In this document: positions 1 through 6,879 of the stretch, in pieces | How the letters are laid out: the number at the start of each line of letters is the position of its first letter | Position numbering within the stretch: position 1 is the first letter of the stretch | Assembly: GCA_022771205.1 (NCBI GenBank) | Contig: JALFCF010000005.1 | Span: 1-64,000 of the forward strand | DNA from: Mycoplasmatota bacterium | GTDB taxonomy: Bacteria > Bacillota_I > Bacilli_A > RF39 > UBA660 | Length of the DNA: 64,000 nt | Direction of reading: 5' to 3' | Notes under the pieces: model-generated | What the model was told of the DNA's origin: nothing | Databases searched by the model: none | Seen by the model: the letters and a program-made list of their open reading frames with translations, nothing else | Translations under genes and position numbers: made by a program

Positions 1-204
1 ATAAATTAACAAATTAATTTTAACATATATATAATTACATTACACGAAAAAAATTAAAAAAACGCATATTTTCGTGTTTTTAGTCGTGGTATAATATTAA
101 TATAAATTTAGTGTTGACAAAACTTAGATAGTCAATTTATCGATTAAATCGTAATATTAAGATATTCTGAACAAATTAAATATAAAAATCAAAACCTATT
201 GAAA

Positions 205-331
205 ACGAAAATCCAAAAGAAATTACATAACTAATGGATTTTCGTGAAAGACTATCTTTAAGACAAGATAGTAACACACTACCAAGTCGGCATTTTGCCA
301 ACTAGGAATAGTGTGCAAAGGGACACCCTTT
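205..331. other. Candidate origin of transfer: four consecutive hairpins
   Basis: Four dyads follow one another in 127 bases: an 11-bp perfect repeat (204-215 region with 235-245), an 8-bp perfect hairpin (251-258 with 265-272), a nested dyad whose outer arms are CACACTA (275-281) and TAGTGTG (309-315) with inner GGCA/TGCC, and AAAGGG (317-322) with CCCTTT (326-331). A nested dyad with TAGTGTG on its 3' arm resembles nic regions of small mobilizable plasmids (the MobV nic contains TAGTGTG). No relaxase gene is in the window; one would be expected to the left. The assignment is by pattern only. Confidence 0.4.
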
Positions 332-344
332 TGAAACCCAATAA

Positions 345-387
345 GCAACATTTCACAAACTATCGTAAGTGAATGTTGCTCTTTTTT
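345..387 (+). terminator. Rho-independent terminator
   Basis: GCAACATTTCAC (345-356) pairs with GTGAATGTTGC (369-379) with one bulged T, followed by a T-rich run. It lies just right of the oriT-like hairpins and would end rightward transcription. Confidence 0.6.
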
Positions 388-475
388 ATTTTGTCTTGCG
401 ACTACATAAAAAAGAAAGAATACTATCGCCACTTTCATTGCTAAAGCAACAAAACGTGCCACGTATTCTTTAAAT

Positions 476-523
476 AAAAATAACCTAATACCTAATCTAA
501 CGAAAGGGTAAAAGGTTATTTTT
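476..523. terminator. Bidirectional terminator-like hairpin
   Basis: AAAAATAACCT (476-486) pairs with AGGTTATTTTT (513-523), with A and T runs on both sides. It can end the leftward operon at 570-1488 and any rightward transcript. The rest of 1-569 holds no convincing gene; the leftward ORF across 223-462 is built from the hairpins and is not called. Confidence 0.6.
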
Positions 524-569
524 TTCTTTTGCTATGCAAAAGTAAGGATTATAAATTTACTTCATAAAT

Positions 570-998
570 TTATTTTTTCTTATTTAGTAATTCCGATGTT
601 TCTTTTTTAGCACTCTTAATTGCCATGAATACAAATAATTCATATAAAAGTGTAATTGCAAAGAAACCACATACTAAATAAATATTATTTCTAACATCAC
701 TATTTATCATATCAATAAACTCTATTCCTAAATATATTAATCCATAGAATACAGTAGATACAACTGTTATATCATTATATGATCTTCTAATTGACTTGCC
801 CTCGTTTTGATTTATTTCAATTAACCCTTTATCTACCTCATATATAAACATTACAATTAAAAATATTAAAATAGGAATTAAAATCCAATATAAAGAATAA
901 GTAAGTTTATTATTAAATATGATAGTTAGTATTAAAAATAATCCTACAATAAAATTCACTACTACTAATAATTTTTTAATTATATTACTTTTTAGCAT
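570..998 (-). CDS. Four-helix membrane protein of the element, unknown function
   Basis: A 142-residue protein not recognised as a named family. It has a hydrophobic profile with about four membrane segments (roughly residues 10-30, 36-54, 75-92 and 102-122), a short charged loop with a KGLIEINQNEGKS-like stretch between helices 2 and 3, and a Lys-rich C-terminus ending in LLNKKK. Its start overlaps the end of the upstream HTH regulator gene by 14 bases, so the two are almost certainly cotranscribed and translationally coupled. An XRE regulator paired with a small membrane protein is common on integrative elements, sometimes as an immunity or modulator pair, but nothing in the sequence proves such a role. 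Confidence 0.75.
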   Translation of the reverse strand: MLKSNIIKKLLVVVNFIVGLFLILTIIFNNKLTYSLYWILIPILIFLIVMFIYEVDKGLIEINQNEGKSIRRSYNDITVVSTVFYGLIYLGIEFIDMINSDVRNNIYLVCGFFAITLLYELFVFMAIKSAKKETSELLNKKK

Positions 999-1488
999 TT
1001 TTATTTCTCTCCTTTACTTTTAAACTTTGAATAAGTTTGATTATTTCTTTTGATGAATTAATTTGATATGTATGATCTTCGATAGTATGTATTAATAACT
1101 CTTTTTGTTCTTCTGGTAAATCATCTTTTTCTAATTCTTTTTTACATGTAGAAACTATACTTTCAGAATTTTCTATACTTCCTAAAACATTTATTTCAGC
1201 AGTATCTAATTGTTCTAGATTTAAACTAGCATAATGACTCTTAACAAAATAATTAAGTTGTGTCACTTCTAATCCTAAACCTATCATATACATTAAGTCA
1301 CTATAATTAACATCTATTATATTACTTATCTTTCTTAATATTTTAGGACTAGGATCTTTTCTTATACCTGATTCTATTTTAGAAAGTTCAGAGTTATTAA
1401 TCTTTGCAAGTTTCGCAAGTTGTCTTTGCGATAAACCTTTCTTTTCTCTAGCTTCAGCAATAACTTCGCCGATATTTTTTTCTAGCAT
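985..1488 (-). CDS. XRE-family (Cro/CI type) transcriptional regulator
   Basis: A 167-residue protein with an N-terminal helix-turn-helix domain (residues ~5-65). The segment EAREKKGLSQRQLAKLAKI is the first two helices and NNSELSKIESG the recognition region, followed by the usual PSPKILRKIS helix. The C-terminal ~100 residues are acidic and helical with no known enzyme motif, so dimerisation or ligand binding is likely. It is the element's likely master repressor. It is transcribed leftward from a promoter at 1510-1538 that is interleaved with four copies of a GGGT-A-rich motif, the best candidate operators, and it faces a divergent rightward promoter for the winged-helix, SSB and recombinase genes. 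Start ATG at 1488 has a GAGGTG ribosome site. Confidence 0.9.
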   Translation of the reverse strand: MLEKNIGEVIAEAREKKGLSQRQLAKLAKINNSELSKIESGIRKDPSPKILRKISNIIDVNYSDLMYMIGLGLEVTQLNYFVKSHYASLNLEQLDTAEINVLGSIENSESIVSTCKKELEKDDLPEEQKELLIHTIEDHTYQINSSKEIIKLIQSLKVKERNKNAKK

Positions 1489-1506
1489 AGAAATTCACCT
1501 CACACC

Positions 1507-1640
1507 ATAATAATACACCTAGTGGGTAAAAAAGTCAACATAATTTCAATAAATGGGTAAAAAAGTGTTGACAATATAGTAATTAGCATGATATATTAAA
1601 TATGTTTCCAAATGAACCCACTTTTAAATTAAATGGGTAA
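1507..1640. promoter_or_regulatory. Divergent promoters with four operator-like repeats
   Basis: Leftward promoter: -35 TTGACT (complement of 1533-1538), 17-base spacer, -10 TATTAT (complement of 1510-1515). Rightward promoter: -35 TTGACA at 1568-1573, 18-base spacer, -10 TATATT at 1592-1597. The motif GTGGGTAAAAAAGT (1522-1535) recurs as ATGGGTAAAAAAGT (about 1553-1566), inverted as ACCCACTTTT (1617-1626) and in part as AATGGGTAAC (1632-1641). The copies sit in the spacer of the leftward promoter, against the rightward -35, and downstream of the rightward start, as operators of a repressor switch would. Confidence 0.75.
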
Positions 1641-1670
1641 CATAGAAAAAGAAAGGAGGAAATCAAATGT

Positions 1671-1937
1671 ATGAGATTAAAAAAACAACTAGAATTAATT
1701 GATCCAAGAGTATGGAGAGATAAAAATATCAAGTTTGAAACGAAGCTGATATACAAAATACTCTGTGCGGAACAATCCCAAAGATGTGAATTCACAAGTA
1801 TAAGTATCGGGAGAGTTCAAAAGAAATTGAGTATAACAAATGTTGGATTTAAGAAGAACCTAAAAATATTAGAAGATAAAAAATATATAAGGTTCAATGA
1901 ATACGACCGAGGATTATACACATACGAGATTTGTTAG
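1671..1937 (+). CDS. Small winged-helix DNA-binding protein
   Basis: An 88-residue protein that reads as a single winged helix-turn-helix: a helix at ~22-33, a helix pair around SISIGRVQKKLSITNVGFKKNLKIL, and a wing ending KKYIRFNEYDRG. The fold resembles the N-terminal domain of plasmid replication initiators and the HTH_36 family, but no catalytic or oligomerisation domain follows. ATG 1671 is chosen over the ATG four bases upstream because that one runs into a stop after eleven codons; AGGAGG at 1654-1659 serves as ribosome site. It is the first gene of the rightward operon, just downstream of the operator-bearing promoter. A second protein of the same build is encoded at 2225-2506. A regulatory or replication role is possible. 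Confidence 0.7.
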   Translation: MRLKKQLELIDPRVWRDKNIKFETKLIYKILCAEQSQRCEFTSISIGRVQKKLSITNVGFKKNLKILEDKKYIRFNEYDRGLYTYEIC

Positions 1938-2027
1938 AAAAGATTAAATCACTAACAAATAAAGGTTCAGTAAATGTTCGTAGATTTATATTAGAACCTA
2001 TCTTATAGAAATATAAGATGAACTAGT

Positions 2028-2104
2028 TTGAAGTAAAACATATTTCAAAGAACGAAATAAAAGAATAAAAGGGATTGAAATATGTTATGTATGTTTTACT
2101 TCAA
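2028..2104. repeat. 77-base nested inverted repeat
   Basis: A perfect 15-base arm (2028-2042) pairs with 2090-2104; a second inner pair, TATTTCAA (2041-2048) with TTGAAATA (2075-2082), can extend it. The repeat lies in the non-coding gap 1938-2224 between the two winged-helix genes. A replication origin, binding site or RNA regulator are all possible. The rest of the gap holds a GTGAGA/TCTCAC hairpin (2117-2132) and a terminator. Confidence 0.6.
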
Positions 2105-2161
2105 GCAACCTATTTAGTGAGATTTATCTCACACAGGGATTTTATTGTCATTATTAGTATG

Positions 2162-2190
2162 ACTTGTAAGTAGTGTTTACAAGTTTTTTT
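2162..2190 (+). terminator. Rho-independent terminator
   Basis: ACTTGTAA (2162-2169) pairs with TTACAAGT (2177-2184), followed by seven T. It lies just before the second winged-helix gene, so that gene either depends on readthrough or has its own promoter. Confidence 0.7.
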
Positions 2191-2224
2191 ATTGCCTAAA
2201 TTTAAAGGAAAGGAGATTGATAAT

Positions 2225-2506
2225 ATGAATAATAGCGATATTACTAAATTAAAGCATATAGAGGTGCCTACAATAGTTTTATTAGATGAAGAACTATCTT
2301 CTACTACTAAACTATTAATGGGTTTAATTAATACCCTATCTATGCAAGAGGGATTTTGTTATGCAAGTAATAAGTATTTAAGTAATCTTTTAAAAGTATC
2401 TAAAAGAACGATTACTAGTTGCATAACATCATTAAGAACAAAAAAATATATTAGAGTTGAAAATGAACCTAATATAAGAAGAATCTATTTAGCAGATTTC
2501 TGCTAG
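2225..2506 (+). CDS. Small winged-helix protein, HTH_36 type
   Basis: A 93-residue protein with a winged-helix fold: helix-rich start (DEELSSTTKLLMGLINTLS), a helix-turn-helix around NKYLSNLLKVSKRTITSCITSL, and a wing KKYIRVEN-NIRRIYL. This HTH_36 type is common in small Rep-like or regulatory proteins of Gram-positive elements. The start is ATG 2225, eight bases after AAAGGAG; an upstream in-frame TTG at 2192 falls on the preceding terminator and is rejected. It looks like a diverged paralogue of the 88-residue protein at 1671-1937: both end right after the wing with a terminal Cys. Its last codons overlap a phased array of TAGCA/TGCTA motifs that could be its own binding sites. Confidence 0.75.
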   Translation: MNNSDITKLKHIEVPTIVLLDEELSSTTKLLMGLINTLSMQEGFCYASNKYLSNLLKVSKRTITSCITSLRTKKYIRVENEPNIRRIYLADFC

Positions 2507-2540
2507 ATGTAATAGCAAGATACTGCTAGTGAGTATAGCA
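2490..2540. repeat. Phased array of five alternating TAGCA/TGCTA motifs
   Basis: TAGCA (2490-2494), TGCTA (2501-2505), TAGCA (2513-2517), TGCTA (2524-2528) and TAGCA (2536-2540) alternate in orientation with centres 11 or 12 bases apart, about one helical turn. The first two form the palindrome TAGCAGATTTCTGCTA; AAGATACT/AGTATCTT brackets the later ones. Likely iterons or a cooperative operator, or a set of RNA hairpins. Confidence 0.6.
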
Positions 2541-2656
2541 AGTATCTTCTAACAGAATAAATAATATAATAAATAATATTAATAGATAATATAAATTTAA
2601 AATTATTTTAATAATTTAAATCTTTAAAAAGATTAAAAAGAAAGGAAGTTATAAAA

Positions 2657-3076
2657 ATGGAAATTGATTTAAACGAAATTATAATATCTGGAACTATTAA
2701 TAATGTGACAGATAATAATAAAGATTATATTAAGTTTGGTTTAACCACTCTTAAATATGATAAAAGGAAAGTTTATGCTAGTTTTAATATTAACCGAAAT
2801 CTTTATGAAATATATAAAGATTTTTTTGTTAAAGGAACAAGAGTTTTTGTTAAAGGTTATCTTAATTCTTATATTACAAATGAAAGAATACAAAGTTTTA
2901 TTACTGTGACTGATATATCAGACAATAAAGATGAAATGATGAACGGAAGAAAAGGTCCTCATATAAGACTTGATTCAGACGGTGTTGAAGTTTGGGATGG
3001 AAAAAGATGTGAAGCAATTCCACCCACTGAAGAAGAACTTAAAGAAATGGAAGATATGCTAAAAGAATATCAATAG
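2657..3076 (+). CDS. SSB-like OB-fold protein
   Basis: A 139-residue protein with the layout of a single-stranded DNA-binding protein. An N-terminal beta-rich OB-fold covers about residues 5-95, opening IIISGTINNV and containing GTRVFVKGYLNSYITNER followed by FITVTDIS, which matches the strand order of SSB (FvKGtRvlVeG/L, then vt-dI). The C-terminus is acidic, ending EELKEMEDMLKEYQ, but without the canonical DDIPF tip. Such proteins are carried by conjugative and mobilizable elements to protect transferred or replicating single strands. It sits between the winged-helix genes and the recombinase on the same strand. Identification rests on pattern; a divergent element-specific OB protein is the alternative. 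Confidence 0.65.
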   Translation: MEIDLNEIIISGTINNVTDNNKDYIKFGLTTLKYDKRKVYASFNINRNLYEIYKDFFVKGTRVFVKGYLNSYITNERIQSFITVTDISDNKDEMMNGRKGPHIRLDSDGVEVWDGKRCEAIPPTEEELKEMEDMLKEYQ

Positions 3077-3092
3077 AAAGGTGTGATAATTT

Positions 3093-3149
3093 ATGAAGAA
3101 TAGTAATTTTTATAAACTATTACACATAAAATTCATTGTGGAGGAATAA
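3093..3149 (+). CDS. Possible 18-residue ORF
   Basis: ATG at 3093 follows a GAAAGGTG site and reads MKNSNFYKLLHIKFIVEE. Its end supplies the GTGGAGG ribosome site of the next gene, so it may serve as a coupling ORF. Only the spacing and the ribosome site support it. Confidence 0.35.
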   Translation: MKNSNFYKLLHIKFIVEE

Positions 3150-3151
3150 TC

Positions 3152-3334
3152 ATGTATGAAACACTAGAATTTTATGATAGTAATGGTTGTGATTTAAAAG
3201 AAGTCTTAAAAAGTTGTATATATAAATATTATATGGCTTATAAAAATTCATCAAAAGTATTTAAATCGAACGCAAAAAATAGTATAATTAATTCAACTAA
3301 TAAAGTGAATGTGTTGTCTACTGAAAGGAGATAA
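3152..3334 (+). CDS. Small basic protein just upstream of the recombinase
   Basis: A 60-residue protein of unknown function with an acidic, helical N-terminal half (MYETLEFYDSNGCDLKEVL) and a Lys/Ser/Asn-rich C-terminal half. It has a strong GGAGG site, ends three bases before the recombinase start, and its last codons contain the AAAGGAG ribosome site of the recombinase, so the two are translated together. Small basic proteins beside large serine integrases can act as recombination directionality factors that switch integration to excision. That is a speculation from position only. Confidence 0.55.
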   Translation: MYETLEFYDSNGCDLKEVLKSCIYKYYMAYKNSSKVFKSNAKNSIINSTNKVNVLSTERR

Positions 3335-3337
3335 AAA

Positions 3338-4924
3338 ATGTATAGTAGGTATGCAATAGACAATACGATTTTTAAAATAGCCATTTATATAAGACTATCT
3401 CGTGAAGATGGTGATGATATGGAATCAGAAAGTGTCACTAATCAAAGAAGTTTATTAATTGGTTATTTAAAAGCACAAGGATTAGTTGCAGTTGATATTT
3501 ATGTAGATGATGGTTATACAGGAACAAATTTTGAACGCCCAGAGTTTAAGAGAATGTTAAATGACATTGAAAATGGAAAAATAAACATGGTTATTACTAA
3601 AGATTTATCAAGATTAGGTCGTGACCATATAATGACTGGTTATTATGTTGAAACATTTTTCCCAGAAAACGATGTTAGATATGTTGCCGTAAACGATGAT
3701 ATAGATACTTTTTTTGAAACAAGTGGCTCTGATATGATGCCATTTAGATTAAGTATGAATGATATGTATGCAAAAGATATTTCTAAAAAAGTTCGTTCAA
3801 ACTTACTTCAAATGAAAAAAGATGGAAAGTTTTGTGGAAGTTCTGCACCTTATGGTTATATGAGAGATCCTTTAGACAAACACAAACTAGTACCTGATCC
3901 AGAAACTGCTCCTGTAGTAAAAAGAATTTTTGATTTATATGTTGCAGGTTATGGTAGCTCACAAATTGCTGAAATACTAACAAGAGAAGAATTACCTACA
4001 CCAGTTATGTATAAATACTCTGATTCAAAATTAAATAGATTTGACCATCCTGAAATATGGAAACACACATCTGTCAGTAATATCATCAAAAATAGAGTTT
4101 ATATTGGAGATTTAATTCAACACAGATTTCAAAAAGTGAATTATAAGATTAAGAAAAGAAAAAGTGTTCCTGAAAGTGAATGGTGTATTAAAGAAAATGC
4201 ACACGAACCACTTGTAGATAGGAAAACATTTGAAATCGCACAATCTATTAAAGATTCATCAAATAATTATAATCCTGAACGAAGAAATGTTGATTATGTT
4301 TTATCTGATTTAGTATTTTGTAAAGATTGTGGTGCTAGAATGAGTATTAGTTATGATAAGAAAAGAGATAGAGTCACAATGAATTGTAATAACTATCGTA
4401 AGTTTAGTAAGTATGATATATGCTTTTCTCACTATATTAACTATACAAAACTAGAAAACACAGTCTATGACAAGTTAAGTACTATGGCTAATCAATATAT
4501 TAATGATAAAGAAGAATTTGAAAATATTATTAAAAGCCAATATGTTGATCCAAAAGCAGATAAACTAAAAAAGATAGAAGAATTAAATCATACAATAAAT
4601 GATTTAAAAAGAAAACAAGACTCTTTATATGATGATAAATTTAATAATGTTATAAGTGTAGAAACTTATCAAAGATTATTTAATGCTACTGAAGAAGATA
4701 TTAAAACTGCAAAAGATAAACTAGAACAATTACAAAATGAAATATCTAGTATTAATGATGATTCTTCTTGTTATGTAGAATATTTAGATATTATTAAAAG
4801 TTTTCTAGATATGAAAAATCCAACAAGAGAAATCATGAATAGATTAATAGATAAAATATATGTAACGAAAGATAAAAAACTAGAAATTCATTATAGAATT
4901 AAAAAAAGTGAAGTATTAATATAG
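3338..4924 (+). CDS. Large serine recombinase (TndX/TnpX-like)
   Basis: A 528-residue site-specific recombinase that would integrate and excise the element. Residues ~13-150 form the resolvase catalytic domain: IYIRLSRED holds the nucleophile Ser21, and DGYTGTNFERPEF, KDLSRLGRDH and YVAVNDDIDT are conserved blocks of this group. Residues ~165-300 are the recombinase DNA-binding domain (KKVRSNLLQMKKDGKF, APYGYM). A zinc ribbon follows with Cys328, Cys331, Cys350 and Cys362, then a coiled coil at ~395-480. The length suits TndX/TnpX-type integrases (500-700). It is the last gene of the element; its stop codon is only ~68 bases from resumed spoIVA sequence. No obvious mother-cell sigma promoter was found upstream. 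All key residues are intact, so it should be active. Confidence 0.96.
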   Translation: MYSRYAIDNTIFKIAIYIRLSREDGDDMESESVTNQRSLLIGYLKAQGLVAVDIYVDDGYTGTNFERPEFKRMLNDIENGKINMVITKDLSRLGRDHIMTGYYVETFFPENDVRYVAVNDDIDTFFETSGSDMMPFRLSMNDMYAKDISKKVRSNLLQMKKDGKFCGSSAPYGYMRDPLDKHKLVPDPETAPVVKRIFDLYVAGYGSSQIAEILTREELPTPVMYKYSDSKLNRFDHPEIWKHTSVSNIIKNRVYIGDLIQHRFQKVNYKIKKRKSVPESEWCIKENAHEPLVDRKTFEIAQSIKDSSNNYNPERRNVDYVLSDLVFCKDCGARMSISYDKKRDRVTMNCNNYRKFSKYDICFSHYINYTKLENTVYDKLSTMANQYINDKEEFENIIKSQYVDPKADKLKKIEELNHTINDLKRKQDSLYDDKFNNVISVETYQRLFNATEEDIKTAKDKLEQLQNEISSINDDSSCYVEYLDIIKSFLDMKNPTREIMNRLIDKIYVTKDKKLEIHYRIKKSEVLI

Positions 4925-4968
4925 GTAAAAATACGAGTTGCTTCCAAGCAATTTTTAAAAATAAAATT

Positions 4969-5013
4969 AGGTATCACAAAAACAGGTCATACTGGTATAC
5001 AGAAGAAATACCT
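4969..5013. other. Candidate attachment site (attR) at the spoIVA junction
   Basis: An imperfect dyad is centred on 4991: AGGTAT (4969-4974) is mirrored by ATACCT (5008-5013), with about 10 of 22 positions symmetric. The centre coincides with the point where SpoIVA homology starts (TGG at 4993). Attachment half-sites of large serine recombinases are imperfect inverted repeats around a 2-bp crossover, so this fits. The crossover bases cannot be fixed without the other end. Confidence 0.5.
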
Positions 5014-6108
5014 TTTGTAGAAGCGGCAGAAATCGGAACAGAAAAAGTAATTAAAGATCATTCTACTATCGGTATTGTAGTAACAACAGATGGATCAATT
5101 GGAGATTTTGAAAGAGAAGATTATATAGAAGCAGAAAACAGAGTCATTGAAGAACTTAAAAATATTGGAAAACCATTTATTGTAATTTTAAATTCAACTC
5201 ATCCTACTCTTCCAGAAACACAAAAACTAGCAGAATCATTAAAAGAAACTCATCAAGTACCCGTTTTACCAATTAGTATAGAAGCTATGAATGAAAAAGA
5301 TATGTATAATATTTTAAGAGAAGCTCTATACGAGTTTCCTGTCTTGGAAGTAAAAGTAAACATGCCAGAATGGATAGCCATTTTAAATCACGATCATCCA
5401 GTAAAACAAAATTATATAAACGTCATCAAAGAAAGTGTTGTTGAAATAGATAAATTAAAAGATATAGAACATATTACAGATCACTTTCTAAATAATGAAA
5501 TGATAGAAAAAGCTTATCTTTCAGAAGTAGATCCATCAACTGGAGTTATCACCATTAATCTAACTGCTCCAGCAAATTTATATAATCAAACTCTAACAGA
5601 AATAATTAAAGTAGATATAAAAAGCAAAGCTGATTTATTAGCCCTTTTTCAAGAATACAATGTAGCAAAAAAAGAATATGATCAAATTAAATATGCTTTA
5701 AAAATGGTTAAGCAAACAGGTTATGGAGTAGCTACACCATCAATAGAAGATATGAAATTAGATAAACCAGAAATTATAAAACAAGGTCCTAGATATGGAG
5801 TAAAACTTAAAGCAGTAGCTCCATCAATACATATGATTAGAGTAGATGTAGAATCAACATTTGAGCCAATCATAGGAAGCGAAGTTCAAAGTAAAGAATT
5901 AATAGATTATTTAACAAAAGATAAAGATAAAAATCCAAATGATATTTGGAAAAGTGAAATTTTCGGACGAAGTTTAGATTCAATTGTTCAAGAAGGAATT
6001 CAAGCAAAGATTAATATGATGCCAGATAACATTAGATTAAAACTCCAAACAACATTAACAAAAGTTGTCAACAAAGGTTCTAATAACATGATTGCAATTG
6101 TAATATAA
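4993..6108 (+). pseudogene. spoIVA: Interrupted spoIVA: C-terminal 371 codons
   Basis: SpoIVA is the mother-cell morphogenetic ATPase that polymerises on the forespore surface and anchors the coat. The frame here gives WYTEEIPF, then VEAAEIGTEKVI, TTDGSIGDFEREDYIEAE, REALYEFPVLEVKVN, VKQTGYGVATPSIEDM, KAVAPSIHMIRVDVE, IFGRSLDSIVQEGIQAK, all aligning with B. subtilis SpoIVA from Trp122 to the end (371 residues in both as I count them). The C-terminal forespore-targeting region is complete. The N-terminal Walker A and neighbouring nucleotide-binding segments are missing because the element lies in front. In-frame Met 5287 exists, but a product starting there would lack the ATPase core. No internal stop or frameshift is present, so excision would restore a full gene; it is therefore probably an interrupted gene, not a decaying one. 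Confidence 0.93.
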
Positions 6109-6137
6109 AACAATCCACAATTATTGTGGATTGTTTT
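6107..6137. terminator. Bidirectional terminator between spoIVA and the 6832 gene
   Basis: A perfect 14-bp stem (6107-6120 with 6124-6137) with a 3-base loop has four T at each end. It serves the convergent genes on both sides. Confidence 0.9.
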
Positions 6138-6139
6138 AA

Positions 6140-6832
6140 TTATATAACGGTAGATACTAAATAATTATATTGATTTACCAATTCTTCTGTAGAAAACTGA
6201 ATTTCATTATTTTCAATTTTCCAATTATCCTGATTACTTTTTAAAAAGTTAAGTGTATTAATAATTGTATTAAAAACATTATTCATTTGATTTTCACTTT
6301 CTAAAAAGAATTCATCATAACTTTGCAATTTTAATAATAAAGAAGAATTTGTGAAACTAGAAACAAAAATCTTTTTGTAATAAGTAGATAAAGAACTTTT
6401 TTCAGAAAATTTAATTATTTTATCTTTTTTAGAAAATCGATAAAGTTTATTTATATCATTATTAAACTTATTTCTTACTTCTTCAACATATTCTAAACTA
6501 TTATCAAAATTTGGTCCATCTTCCAAATAGTTAGATACAGAAAGTAATGATGTAAGTTTTTTATCATCAGCATAACTCATAACTTTATCATACTGACAAT
6601 AAAAACTATCTATATATTTCTCTATTAAAAACTCAACATCTTTATATTGAAAATAAACATTAGAAGAAGAAAATGTTCTGTCTTTCAAAAAGTCTTGTTT
6701 TGCAAACACTTCAACATCATGAGTCAATCTTTCTTCTTGCACTTTTCTATTAACAAGATAAACATATCCAAAAAATAAAAAGACAAATAAAAAAATAAAT
6801 AAAATTATAAATCCATATTTCCTATTCCCCAT
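6140..6832 (-). CDS. Membrane-anchored protein of unknown function
   Basis: A ~230-residue protein with one N-terminal membrane anchor (FIILFIFLFVFLFFGYVYLV) and an extracellular, mostly helical, charged domain. No known family is recognised and there are no Cys pairs or catalytic motifs. The start at 6832 (MGNRKYG) is preferred over an upstream GTG because GGTG lies about six bases before it. A promoter with TGTCAA/ATTATA complements (6850-6877) sits directly in front, so the gene seems to be transcribed alone. It ends against the shared terminator with spoIVA. Confidence 0.7.
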   Translation of the reverse strand: MGNRKYGFIILFIFLFVFLFFGYVYLVNRKVQEERLTHDVEVFAKQDFLKDRTFSSSNVYFQYKDVEFLIEKYIDSFYCQYDKVMSYADDKKLTSLLSVSNYLEDGPNFDNSLEYVEEVRNKFNNDINKLYRFSKKDKIIKFSEKSSLSTYYKKIFVSSFTNSSLLLKLQSYDEFFLESENQMNNVFNTIINTLNFLKSNQDNWKIENNEIQFSTEELVNQYNYLVSTVI

Positions 6833-6849
6833 GAATTTCACCAACACAT

Positions 6850-6877
6850 ATTATAACAATAATCTAAAAAATGTCAA
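6850..6877 (-). promoter_or_regulatory. Promoter for the 6832 gene
   Basis: On the minus strand TTGACA (6877-6872), 16-base spacer, TATAAT (6855-6850). Both boxes match the vegetative consensus exactly. Confidence 0.75.
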
Positions 6878-6879
6878 AA

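Larger units (their letters stand above)
1..4992. mobile_element. Right-hand part of an integrative element inserted in spoIVA
   Basis: This stretch carries accessory genes (regulator, winged-helix proteins, SSB-like protein, serine recombinase) and is followed immediately by an in-frame spoIVA remainder that lacks its first ~121 codons. The large serine recombinase is the last gene before the junction, the usual place for an integrase next to its attachment site. The left end and the 5' part of spoIVA are outside the window, so total size and cargo are unknown. The origin-of-transfer-like hairpins near 205-331 hint at a mobilizable element rather than a phage; no phage structural gene is visible. 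The exact right boundary is inferred, most likely 4985-4995. Confidence 0.85.

Noticed and set aside
223..462. A 79-codon minus-strand ORF in the oriT-like region
   Set aside because: It is composed of hairpin arms, has no ribosome site and an unlikely residue pattern; the DNA structure explains the open frame.
1..4992. Prophage
   Set aside because: No capsid, terminase, tail or lysis gene in the part visible; a mobilizable or conjugative element fits better. The rest is outside the window.
5287..6108. A separate 273-residue gene starting at ATG 5287
   Set aside because: Homology to SpoIVA continues in the same frame for 98 codons upstream; the ATG is internal.
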